From the NCBI GenBank assembly GCA_003220855.1, contig QHTP01000153.1, forward strand, positions 1 to 14,297: 14,297 nt of DNA. The letters run 5' to 3'. Origin of the DNA: Gemmatimonadota bacterium. GTDB lineage: Bacteria; Gemmatimonadota; Gemmatimonadetes; Gemmatimonadales; GWC2-71-9. The translations under genes were made by a program, and so were the position numbers. Each line of letters starts with the position of its first letter. Position 1 is the stretch's first letter. Of the stretch, positions 1 through 6,105 are shown piece after piece. Below the pieces are notes generated by a model. It was not told the origin of the DNA. It saw nothing but the letters and a program-made list of their open reading frames with translations, and did not search any database.

Positions 1-407
1 ATCGCCTGGCGCCACTCGTACGTCTGATTGTAGTAATTGCAGCGTGTGTCGAGACAGAGGTTGCCGCCCAGCGTGCCCATATTGCGTAACAGCGGCGTGG
101 AGACGAGCCCGGCGGCGTGGGCGACCGCGGGGGCGGACTGGCGGACGGGCGGACTGTCGGACAGCTCGGTGAGCGTGATGCAAGACCCGAGGACGCATCC
201 CGCATCCCGCATCTCGCATCCCGCGAGCTCTGGAATCCCCATGAGTGCGATGACGGTCCGCGGCTCCTGATGTCGCCGCTTCATGTTCGGATACAGATCC
301 GTGCCTCCGGCCACGTACATCCCGTCAGGCCCCGCGTCGGCCTTCATGGACAGCGCTTGTTTCAGCGTCGTCGGCTGCAGATACGTGAACGACGGGAGTC
401 TCAGCAT
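1..407 (-). CDS. hcrB: 4-hydroxybenzoyl-CoA reductase-like FAD subunit (beta), partial
   Basis: This is the N-terminal 135 residues of a FAD-binding subunit of the xanthine oxidase/molybdenum hydroxylase family; the rest lies beyond the left edge. The start is ATG at 407-405, sharing one base with the stop of the alpha gene (TGATG), with AAGGG just upstream. Seen: AGGTDL (residues 33-38) and RNMGTLGGNL (108-117), both FAD-contacting motifs of the family. Directly after comes CLDTRCNYYNQ with Cys118 and Cys123. In 4-hydroxybenzoyl-CoA reductase the beta subunit has an inserted loop here that binds an extra [4Fe-4S] cluster; two of the expected four Cys are inside the window. The role would be electron transfer between FAD, [4Fe-4S] and the [2Fe-2S] subunit. 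The true substrate is unknown. Residues about 61-92 are encoded by two short tandem DNA arrays (see repeats) in what looks like a variable loop. Confidence 0.88.
   Translation of the reverse strand, partial: MLRLPSFTYLQPTTLKQALSMKADAGPDGMYVAGGTDLYPNMKRRHQEPRTVIALMGIPELAGCEMRDAGCVLGSCITLTELSDSPPVRQSAPAVAHAAGLVSTPLLRNMGTLGGNLCLDTRCNYYNQTYEWRQA
132..163. repeat. Tandem octamer, four copies (GGCGGACT type)
   Basis: GGCGGACT, GGCGGACG, GGCGGACT and GTCGGACA follow each other without gaps inside hcrB, encoding the LSDSPPVRQSA region. The unit length is not a multiple of three, so copies are read in different frames. Confidence 0.85.
195..222. repeat. Tandem heptamer, four copies (GCATCCC)
   Basis: GCATCCC, GCATCCC, GCATCTC, GCATCCC are contiguous inside hcrB, encoding part of AGCEMRDAGC, a likely surface loop between conserved segments. 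Confidence 0.88.
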
Positions 408-2851
408 CAGTCCCTTGCCGCCCTTGCCGCCCTTTGCTCCTTGCCGCGCGCCACCGCCCTTCCGTCACCGCCCTCCCATGGCGGCGGGACGCGGATTGGC
501 TCCGGCCACGCAATATCCGGGAACGCCGTCGGTCCGAACCGCCCCGCTTCACCTTTTTCCTTCCGGCGCAGCGCCTTGAATACCTTTTCCGGTGTTATTG
601 GCACCTCGTCGACGCGCACGCCGACGGCGTCGTATACGGCATTGGCCACGGCGGGGGGTACCGGGAGCAAGGGACCCTGGCCGCACTCCTTGGCCCCGAA
701 GGGGCCGTTCGGATCGGGGTCTTCGACGACGTAGGTCACCACGTCGCACATCTCGAGTGTGGTGGGGCTCTTGTACTCGAGCAGGCTGGGAATCTTGTGA
801 ACGACGTTGCGGTTCCCCCGGTACGCCATCTCCTCCATGAGCGCCTCGCCCAGACCCATGTACACCGAGCCTTCGATCTGGCCCATCACGCTGGCGGCAT
901 TGATGGCGCGCCCCACGTCGTGCGCGATCCAGATCTTGGGGACGCGCACGATGCCCGTGGCCGGGTCCACGTCGACCTCCGCCACGCAGGCGCTGTAGGA
1001 GTACGCGGGCGACGGGCCGACGCCCGCGCCGCGGTATTTCCCGGGCGATGGCGGCGGTGTGTACGAGCCGACGGTTCCCACGGTCCCCCCGGCGGCCTCC
1101 GCGAGCTGGACGGCGTCGGCGAACGTGAGCCCGCGCTCCGGCCGCTCGACATCGAACACGCGCCCCTCGGCGAAGGCGACGCGCTCCACGGACACGTCGA
1201 GCTTGGCCGCCGCATGGCGCGCGATGATCTCGCGCGCTCGCTCCGCCGCTTGTACGGCTGCGTTCCCGGTCATGAGCGTGACGCGACTCGAATAGCTCCC
1301 CAGGTCGACGGGCGTGAGGTCGGTGTCGCCCGTGACGACCGCGACGTCCAGCGGATCGATCCCCAGCACTTCGGCGACGATTGCGGCGAGTATCGAATCC
1401 GAGCCCTGCCCGATCTCGGTCGAGCCGCAGAACGCGGTGACCCCGCCGCCCCGGTCGCACTTGAGCTGCACGCCGGAATGCGGCATCGCGTTCCAGTAGA
1501 TCGGCAGCCCCGCGCCCGTGATGTACGACGAGCAGGCGAGCCCGATCCCCTTTCCAGTGGGCAGCTTCCTGAACTTGTCCTTCCAGCCCGAGCCCCCGAC
1601 GACCTTCTCGATGCAGCGTCCCAGTCCCATCGTGCCGACGCGCAGCCAATTGGCGGTGAGCGAGTCGGGCGGGACCAAGTGCCTGAGCCGGAGCTCGGCG
1701 GGGTCGAGCCCTAGCTGCTCGGCGATCTTGTCGAGGTGGACCTCGAGCGCGAAGCGCGGCTGCGGCGTGCCGTGGCCGCGTTTCGGTCCACACGGAGGCT
1801 TGTTCGTGAATGCTCGTGCGCCTTGGAACTTGTAGCGGGGAACGTGATACGTGACGGTCTGCAGCGCGCCGGTGTAATACGTGCTCGCGACGCCGTAGGA
1901 GCCGTATCCGCCGCCGTCGAGCAGGGACTTGAAGTGCATGCCCGTGATGGCGCCGTCTTTCTTCACGCCCGTCTTGACCCACATCAACGTGGGGTGACGC
2001 CCGCGGTGGCAATAGAACACTTCCTCGCGGGTGAGCGTGATTTTCACGGGCCGGCCCGTGACCATCGCCAGCTTCGCCGCGACGATCTCATGGCTGAAGG
2101 GGTCGCTCTTGCCCCCGAACCCGCCCCCGTTGGGACAGGCGATCACCCGGATCCGCGCCGGCGACAGCTCGAGCACCTGGGCGAGCGCGCGATGCACGTA
2201 ATGAGGCGTCTGCGTGGAGCTCCACAGCGTGAGCTTCCCGTCCGCCGACCAGTCGGCCACGGCCGCGTGCTGTTCCATCGGGAGGTGCGTGCTGCCCTCG
2301 AAGAAAAACGTGTCCTCGCGCACCAAGTCCGCGTCTCGGAAGCTCTCCTCCACGTCGCCGAATTCGAGGTGGATCAGCTTGTGCAGGTTGCCCAGGTCGC
2401 CGTAGTCGTGGATGCGGGGCTCGGGGTGGGCGAGCGCGTCCAGGGCGTCGGTGACCGGGCGCAACGGCTCGTACCGGACGGCGATGTGAGCGAGCGCGGC
2501 GGCGGCTGCCTCCTCGCTGGTCGCCGCGACGGCCGCCACGGGATCGCCCACGAAGCGCACCTTGTCGAGCGCCAGCGCGTGCTCGTCCTGGCTCACGGGA
2601 AGGATTCCGAACCGGATGGGAAGATCCTTGCCGGTGAGCACCGCCTTCACGCCCGCGAGCGCGGCCGCGGGCGAGGGGTCGATCGAAACGATGCGCGCAT
2701 GGGCGTGGGGGCTGCGGAGCAGCTTGGCGTACAGCATGCGGGGCAGGAACAGGTCGTCCGCGAACTTCGTCGTACCCGTGACCTTCGCCGTCGCATCGAC
2801 CTTGCGGAGCGCCTTCCCCACCACGCGGAGGCCGCGCTTACCGGATGCCAT
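407..2851 (-). CDS. hcrA: 4-hydroxybenzoyl-CoA reductase-like molybdopterin subunit (alpha)
   Basis: This 814-residue large subunit of a molybdenum hydroxylase holds the Mo-cytosine-dinucleotide site in this family. Seen: N-terminal domain (VDATAKVTGTTKFADD, about 18-33), MEQHAAVADW (about 192-201), the cofactor loop GGGFGGK (about 242-248) and RGHGTPQ (about 358-364), matching the family's RGxGxPQ. GSYGVASTYYTGAL (about 317-330) and GPFGAKECGQGPL (about 716-728) resemble the Hcr branch. Gln725 sits where xanthine oxidase-type enzymes carry the catalytic Glu (GxGE), so activity is uncertain. The ATG at 2851-2849 is preferred over an in-frame GTG at 2863; neither has a strong ribosome-binding site. 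It overlaps the gamma gene by 14 bp, implying coupled translation. The last dozen residues (rich in R, A, K) come from a short tandem repeat and look like a non-conserved tail. Substrate specificity cannot be assigned from sequence; a generic xanthine dehydrogenase-family label is the fallback. Confidence 0.9.
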   Translation of the reverse strand: MASGKRGLRVVGKALRKVDATAKVTGTTKFADDLFLPRMLYAKLLRSPHAHARIVSIDPSPAAALAGVKAVLTGKDLPIRFGILPVSQDEHALALDKVRFVGDPVAAVAATSEEAAAAALAHIAVRYEPLRPVTDALDALAHPEPRIHDYGDLGNLHKLIHLEFGDVEESFRDADLVREDTFFFEGSTHLPMEQHAAVADWSADGKLTLWSSTQTPHYVHRALAQVLELSPARIRVIACPNGGGFGGKSDPFSHEIVAAKLAMVTGRPVKITLTREEVFYCHRGRHPTLMWVKTGVKKDGAITGMHFKSLLDGGGYGSYGVASTYYTGALQTVTYHVPRYKFQGARAFTNKPPCGPKRGHGTPQPRFALEVHLDKIAEQLGLDPAELRLRHLVPPDSLTANWLRVGTMGLGRCIEKVVGGSGWKDKFRKLPTGKGIGLACSSYITGAGLPIYWNAMPHSGVQLKCDRGGGVTAFCGSTEIGQGSDSILAAIVAEVLGIDPLDVAVVTGDTDLTPVDLGSYSSRVTLMTGNAAVQAAERAREIIARHAAAKLDVSVERVAFAEGRVFDVERPERGLTFADAVQLAEAAGGTVGTVGSYTPPPSPGKYRGAGVGPSPAYSYSACVAEVDVDPATGIVRVPKIWIAHDVGRAINAASVMGQIEGSVYMGLGEALMEEMAYRGNRNVVHKIPSLLEYKSPTTLEMCDVVTYVVEDPDPNGPFGAKECGQGPLLPVPPAVANAVYDAVGVRVDEVPITPEKVFKALRRKEKGEAGRFGPTAFPDIAWPEPIRVPPPWEGGDGRAVARGKEQRAARAARD
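412..429. repeat. Tandem nonamer CCCTTGCCG, two perfect copies plus degenerate copies
   Basis: Two perfect CCCTTGCCG units, followed by decayed copies to about 448. On the minus strand they encode the C-terminal RAARAAR part of the alpha subunit and supply AAGGG, the ribosome-binding site of hcrB. Confidence 0.75.
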
Positions 2852-3359
2852 ACAAGGTCTCACGTGCAGGCTCGGCGGGCTCGCCCCGCATCCGGGCCGC
2901 GGCCAGCTCCACGGCCTCGTAGATCTTGATGTAGCCCGTGCAGCGGCAGAGGTTGCCCGACAGCGCGCGCTTGATGTCGTCGCGGTCGGGGCGGGGGTTT
3001 CGGGCGAGCAGGGCCTCGGCGGCGAGCAGGAACGCCGGGGTGCAATAGCCGCATTGCGCCGCGCCGAGCTCGGCGAAGGCGTCCTGCAGCGGGTGCAGCT
3101 GGCCGCCAGTGGCGAGCCCCTCGACCGTTTTCACGCGCCGCCCCGCACAGGCGAGGCCGAGGACGAGGCACGAGAGCACGGCCGTGCCGTCGACCAGGAC
3201 GGTGCACGTGCCGCACTCACCCAGCTCGCAGCCGTGCTTGGTGCCCGTGAGGCTCAAGTCCTCGCGCAGCACCTCGAGCAGCGTCTTGTGCGGCGCGAAG
3301 GCCACCTCGACGGACTCGCCGTTCACGTCGAGCGCGATCTTCGTCTTGGAGTCGGGCAT
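2838..3359 (-). CDS. hcrC: 4-hydroxybenzoyl-CoA reductase-like [2Fe-2S] subunit (gamma)
   Basis: This 173-residue protein is of normal length for the small iron-sulfur subunit of molybdenum hydroxylases. The N-terminal plant-type ferredoxin domain has Cys44, Cys49, Cys52 and Cys64 (GCELGECGTC...SC). The C-terminal four-helix domain has Cys103 and Cys106 (CGYC) and Cys138 and Cys140 (CRC), binding the second [2Fe-2S] cluster next to the molybdenum site. It passes electrons between the Mo subunit and the FAD subunit. It is the first gene of the operon. ATG is at 3359-3357; no convincing Shine-Dalgarno sequence is visible in the 20 bases upstream, so it could have a very short leader. The stop lies 14 bp inside the alpha gene. 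All eight cluster cysteines are present, so the subunit looks functional. Confidence 0.93.
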   Translation of the reverse strand: MPDSKTKIALDVNGESVEVAFAPHKTLLEVLREDLSLTGTKHGCELGECGTCTVLVDGTAVLSCLVLGLACAGRRVKTVEGLATGGQLHPLQDAFAELGAAQCGYCTPAFLLAAEALLARNPRPDRDDIKRALSGNLCRCTGYIKIYEAVELAAARMRGEPAEPARETLYGIR

Positions 3360-3431
3360 GGCTGTATCGTAATCTTGATAAGCGGCCGGTGTGACGCCAG
3401 CTTTCCGGCTCCCAGTGAACTTGGAAGACTG
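3360..3431. promoter_or_regulatory. Divergent promoter region between hcr operon and M19 dipeptidase
   Basis: These 72 bases separate two divergent transcription units, so promoters for both must lie here or in the gene starts. On the plus strand TTGATA (3375-3380) resembles a -35 box but no good -10 follows at the usual distance. On the minus strand TACGAT, about 8 bases before the hcrC ATG, resembles a -10 box. GGAAG at 3423-3427 is the ribosome-binding site of the dipeptidase. No operator-like palindrome was found. The promoter elements are weak guesses. Confidence 0.35.
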
Positions 3432-4619
3432 ATGTTTCGGCGCTTGCCTGTTGCTTTGCTACTGCTATCCCTCTACCCGTCTACCCGTCTACCCGCCCAG
3501 GATTTCCGCGCCCAGGCCCTCCGCATCCTCAAGACCGTCCCCCTGATCGACGGCCACAACGACATCCCGGACGCGATCCGCGTCCGCGGCGGCCTCGACT
3601 CCGTGGACTTCGCCGTGCTGCAGCCGAAGCTCATGAGCGACATCCCGAAGCTCCGCGCCGGCGGCGTGGGGGCGCAGTTCTGGGCGGCGTACGTGCCCGT
3701 CACGACGATGGACTCCGGGCCGCACCCGGCGGTGTACGCACTCGAGCAGATCGATCTGATCAAGCGGCTGTGTGCGAAGTATCCGCGCGACCTCGCGATG
3801 GCCTATCGGGCCGCGGACGTCGAGCGGAACTTCACGGCGGGGAAGATCTCCTGCCTGATCGGCATCGAGGGTGGACACGCCATCGAGAATTCGCTCGGCG
3901 CGTTGCGGATGTTCGCGGCGCTCGGCGTCCGCTACATCACCCTCACGCACTGGCGCAGCCTGTCCTGGGCGACCGCGTCGACCGATACCGCGCGTCGCGG
4001 GCTCTCGCCATTCGGGCGGGACGTGGTGCACGAGATGAATCGCCTCGGGATTGTGGTGGATCTCTCCCACGTCAACGATGCCACGATGTCGGACGCGCTG
4101 CACACCACGCGCGCGCCCCTGATGTTTTCGCACTCCTCGGCGCGCGCGCTCACGGGCCATGCGCGCGACGTGCCCGATTCGATTCTCAAGCTGATGCCGG
4201 CGAACGGCGGCATCGTCATGGTCAACTTCAATCCCGGCTTCGTGTCCGAGGCGGTGCGTGTGTACGAGGACAGCATGGAGGCGCGCGCCCGCGCCTTGCG
4301 CGCCGCCGGGCGGGACGCGGCCGTCGTGACCGACTCGCTGAGAGTGTGGGCGGCCCGCGCTCCGAAGGCGACGTTGGCGCAGGTGGCCGACCACATCGAC
4401 CACATCCGCGCCGTCGCCGGCGTCGACCACGTGGGGCTCGGCTCCGACTTCGACGGCATTACGGAGGTGCCGGTTGGGCTCGAGGATGTGTCCAAGTTCC
4501 CCGACCTGATCGCCGAGTTGCTGCGGCGGGGGTGGAGTGAGACGGACGTGAGGAAGGTGGCGGGGTTGAACGTCCTGCGGGTCCTGCGGGCTACCGAGCA
4601 GGTGGCGGCAAAGAGGTAA
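3432..4619 (+). CDS. Exported membrane dipeptidase, peptidase family M19
   Basis: This 395-residue zinc dipeptidase of the renal-dipeptidase family hydrolyses dipeptides, often including D-residues at the second position. Seen: a signal peptide (MFRRLPVALLLLSL, cleavage likely after LPA-Q at about 22). Metal ligands match the family: His42 and Asp44 (DGHND), bridging Glu146 (IGIEGGH), His213 (DLSHVND), His234 (FSHSSAR) and Asp339 (GLGSDFDG). The length is normal. ATG at 3432 follows GGAAG with good spacing; reading further upstream in the same frame runs antisense through the hcr genes and is not coding. Codons for residues about 12-22 consist of an octamer tandem repeat. It is transcribed divergently from the hcr operon and is followed by a 210-bp gap, so it is probably monocistronic. 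It likely acts in the periplasm in peptide scavenging or cell-wall dipeptide recycling. Confidence 0.93.
   Translation: MFRRLPVALLLLSLYPSTRLPAQDFRAQALRILKTVPLIDGHNDIPDAIRVRGGLDSVDFAVLQPKLMSDIPKLRAGGVGAQFWAAYVPVTTMDSGPHPAVYALEQIDLIKRLCAKYPRDLAMAYRAADVERNFTAGKISCLIGIEGGHAIENSLGALRMFAALGVRYITLTHWRSLSWATASTDTARRGLSPFGRDVVHEMNRLGIVVDLSHVNDATMSDALHTTRAPLMFSHSSARALTGHARDVPDSILKLMPANGGIVMVNFNPGFVSEAVRVYEDSMEARARALRAAGRDAAVVTDSLRVWAARAPKATLAQVADHIDHIRAVAGVDHVGLGSDFDGITEVPVGLEDVSKFPDLIAELLRRGWSETDVRKVAGLNVLRVLRATEQVAAKR
3465..3496. repeat. Tandem octamer CTACCCGT in signal-peptide codons
   Basis: CTATCCCT (degenerate), CTACCCGT, CTACCCGT, CTACCCGC are contiguous. They encode YPSTRLPA at the end of the M19 signal peptide. 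Confidence 0.85.
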
Positions 4620-4829
4620 GCTGCTGCTGCGCATGCGCACCTCGCCGCGACGGCCTTGCCGAATGCTACCGTCACTGCGGGCAGTATTACCATCAAGTAG
4701 TTCCTCCAACGAAGGAGGCCAGCAGGGGGCTAGCGGCAGCTACCCCCCGAGCGTGTCCCGCCCCGGGGCGTTGCGTCCGCAGGGCCGAGCGCGATATTGC
4801 CTGCAGCACCCCCGCAGGAGGGACAGTCC
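4620..4829 (+). other. 210-bp intergenic region with small hairpins
   Basis: No gene was recognised here. Contents: a 12-bp perfect palindrome TGCGCATGCGCA (4628-4639) just after the dipeptidase stop; ATCAAGTAGT (4692-4701), which recurs at 10201-10210; a small hairpin CCTCC/GGAGG with a six-base loop (4703-4718); and a stronger hairpin (4725-4748) with arms GGGGGCTAGC and GCTACCCCCC around the loop GGCA, nine pairs with one C-C mismatch. No run of T follows, so a classical terminator is unlikely. The region could be an untranslated leader of the downstream membrane protein gene. AGGAGGG at 4817-4822 is that gene's ribosome-binding site. Confidence 0.4.
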
Positions 4830-5789
4830 ATGAAACGGTCGCTGCACGCGGTGCTGGCAGACGGCGTCGTCGGTGGCCTGCTCGCGGGCCTGGTGGTCGC
4901 GCTCTGGTTCCTCGTGGTAGACTTCGTCGCCGGTCAACCGTTTCACACACCCGCGGTCCTCGCGGGCGCGCTCGCCGGGCAGGATGTCGTCGCCCCGACG
5001 TTCCGGCTCGTGGCGGCATATTCCCTGATCCACTTCGGCGTCTTCGCGCTGCTCGGCGTCGCCATGGCGGCCGCGCTCACCGCCCTGGGAGCGCCCCCGC
5101 GCCTGTTGCTGGGCGTGGTGTTCGGCCTGGTCGCCCAGGAATTGGTCTTCTACGCGGGGCTCTCGCTCAGCGGCGCGTCCCGCGTGGCCGTGGTGCCGTG
5201 GCCGCACGTGGTCGCCGCCAACGTGCTGTCGGGCTTCGTCCTCATGGCGTACCTGCACCGGGCCGCGCGGGATCAACACCCGCTCGGGCTCGCCGCCCTG
5301 AAAGGTCACCGTCTCCTCGCGCAGGGGCTCGTCACCGGGCTCATCGGCGCCGGCACCGTCGCGCTCTGGTTCTTCGCGCTCGACGTGGCCGCCGGCCGGC
5401 CGCTTCGCACGCCGGCGGCGCTGGGAGCCGCCCTAATGTTCGGCGCGTCCAATGTCGCGGCGGTACAGGTGAACGTCGGCATCGTGATCGCCTACACCGT
5501 GGTTCATGTGACTGCGTTCGCGGTCGCCGGCATCGTGTTCGTCGCCATCGCGGAGCAACTCGAGCGGACACCCGGTCTCGTCCTGCTCGTCGCGATGGCC
5601 ATGATCGTCCTGGAGGCCGTCGTCGTCTCGGCAATGGCGCTCGGCGCGCAGTGGGTGCTCGGTGCGCTCGGCGTCTGGGAGGTGGTGGCGGCGAACGTGC
5701 TCGCGGTAGGCGCCATGGGCTGGTACGTGTGGGCGACTCACCCGCTGTTACAGCGGCGGCTCCGCGAGCAGGTGCAAGTGCAGGTTTGA
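4830..5789 (+). CDS. Eight-helix membrane protein made of two similar halves
   Basis: This 319-residue protein is very hydrophobic and has no recognised function. Predicted helices lie at about 13-33, 57-84, 92-113, 125-142, then 164-186, 215-240, 248-271 and 283-302. The two halves are clearly related: VALWFLVVDFVAGQPFHTPA (23-42) aligns with VALWFFALDVAAGRPLRTPA (177-196); AYSLIH (63-68) with AYTVVH (221-226); VVAANVL (127-133) with VVAANVL (285-291). The offset is about 154-158 residues, so it is an internal duplication with four helices per half. The start ATG at 4830 has AGGAGGG at ideal spacing; an upstream in-frame ATG at 4797 is not needed. The C-terminus is a QVQVQV tail. It overlaps the next small gene by 4 bp. 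The conserved ALWFxxxDxxAGxPxxTPA signature may define a family; transport or membrane-structural roles are possible but unproven. Confidence 0.85.
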   Translation: MKRSLHAVLADGVVGGLLAGLVVALWFLVVDFVAGQPFHTPAVLAGALAGQDVVAPTFRLVAAYSLIHFGVFALLGVAMAAALTALGAPPRLLLGVVFGLVAQELVFYAGLSLSGASRVAVVPWPHVVAANVLSGFVLMAYLHRAARDQHPLGLAALKGHRLLAQGLVTGLIGAGTVALWFFALDVAAGRPLRTPAALGAALMFGASNVAAVQVNVGIVIAYTVVHVTAFAVAGIVFVAIAEQLERTPGLVLLVAMAMIVLEAVVVSAMALGAQWVLGALGVWEVVAANVLAVGAMGWYVWATHPLLQRRLREQVQVQV

Positions 5790-5977
5790 CGACGGACGAC
5801 TCCTCCGTCGGCCTCTGTCTCACCTGCCGCTGGATGCGATCGGTCACCAATCGGCGCGGCTCCACCTTCTTCCGGTGCGGCCGCGCCGATACCGATCCGA
5901 GCTTCCCCCGCTATCCGCCGCTGCCGGTGCTCGAGTGCCGCGGGTACGAGCAAGTGGACGACGAAGCGCCTCCATAA
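5786..5977 (+). CDS. 63-residue four-cysteine protein, putative metal-binding
   Basis: This small soluble protein has Cys11, Cys14, Cys31 and Cys51 in the pattern CLTC...FFRCG...ECRGYE, with NRRGS (22-26), DPSFPRYP (37-44) and LPV (46-48). I recognise the general form (CxxC, RGS, C, FPRYPxLPV, CxGYE) from uncharacterised small bacterial proteins. Four Cys suggest a zinc or iron-sulfur site, but the ligands are inferred. There is no ATG or GTG that keeps the first CxxC, so the best start is TTG at 5786, overlapping the upstream stop as TTGA. This implies translational coupling to the eight-helix membrane protein. An internal ATG at residue 17 would remove two Cys. No function is assigned; the partner could be the membrane protein. 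Confidence 0.72.
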   Translation: MTTDDSSVGLCLTCRWMRSVTNRRGSTFFRCGRADTDPSFPRYPPLPVLECRGYEQVDDEAPP

Positions 5978-6105
5978 CAGGCAGCGACAGGCGGCGCAGG
6001 GGGGGCGTCCAGCGGGAAACCGGGGGGCCGCCTATTGCGTCGGCGAGGCCGTTGCCTCACTTTGGGTTCGAGTCCGCCGGACACCGCACAACAGCGAGGT
6101 CGCTC
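5978..6105 (+). other. 128-bp intergenic region
   Basis: No gene is supported here, although the downstream frame stays open upstream of its chosen start. GGCGGC (5990-5995) and GCCGCC (6027-6032) could pair across a 31-base G-rich loop, a weak candidate hairpin. GAGG (6096-6099) is the ribosome-binding site of the next gene. Confidence 0.3.

Noticed and set aside
434..2929. Long open frames on the plus strand across the hcrA gene
   Set aside because: They are antisense to a protein with clear family motifs, and their Arg/His/Gly-rich translations match no protein style; GC-rich DNA keeps such frames open.
4572..4589. Perfect 9-bp doublet GTCCTGCGG in the M19 gene
   Set aside because: It encodes VLRVLR, in frame, which is normal sequence for the C-terminal helix of M19 dipeptidases (NxLRVLR).
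4633..4833. 66-residue plus-strand frame in the 4620-4829 gap
   Set aside because: No ribosome-binding site at its start, low-complexity Ser/Arg/Pro translation, and it runs into the next gene's start in another frame.
6064..6075. GGGTTCGAGTCC resembling a tRNA T-arm
   Set aside because: The flanks do not pair as a T-stem, no acceptor or anticodon arm is visible, and there is no CCA end at the right distance.
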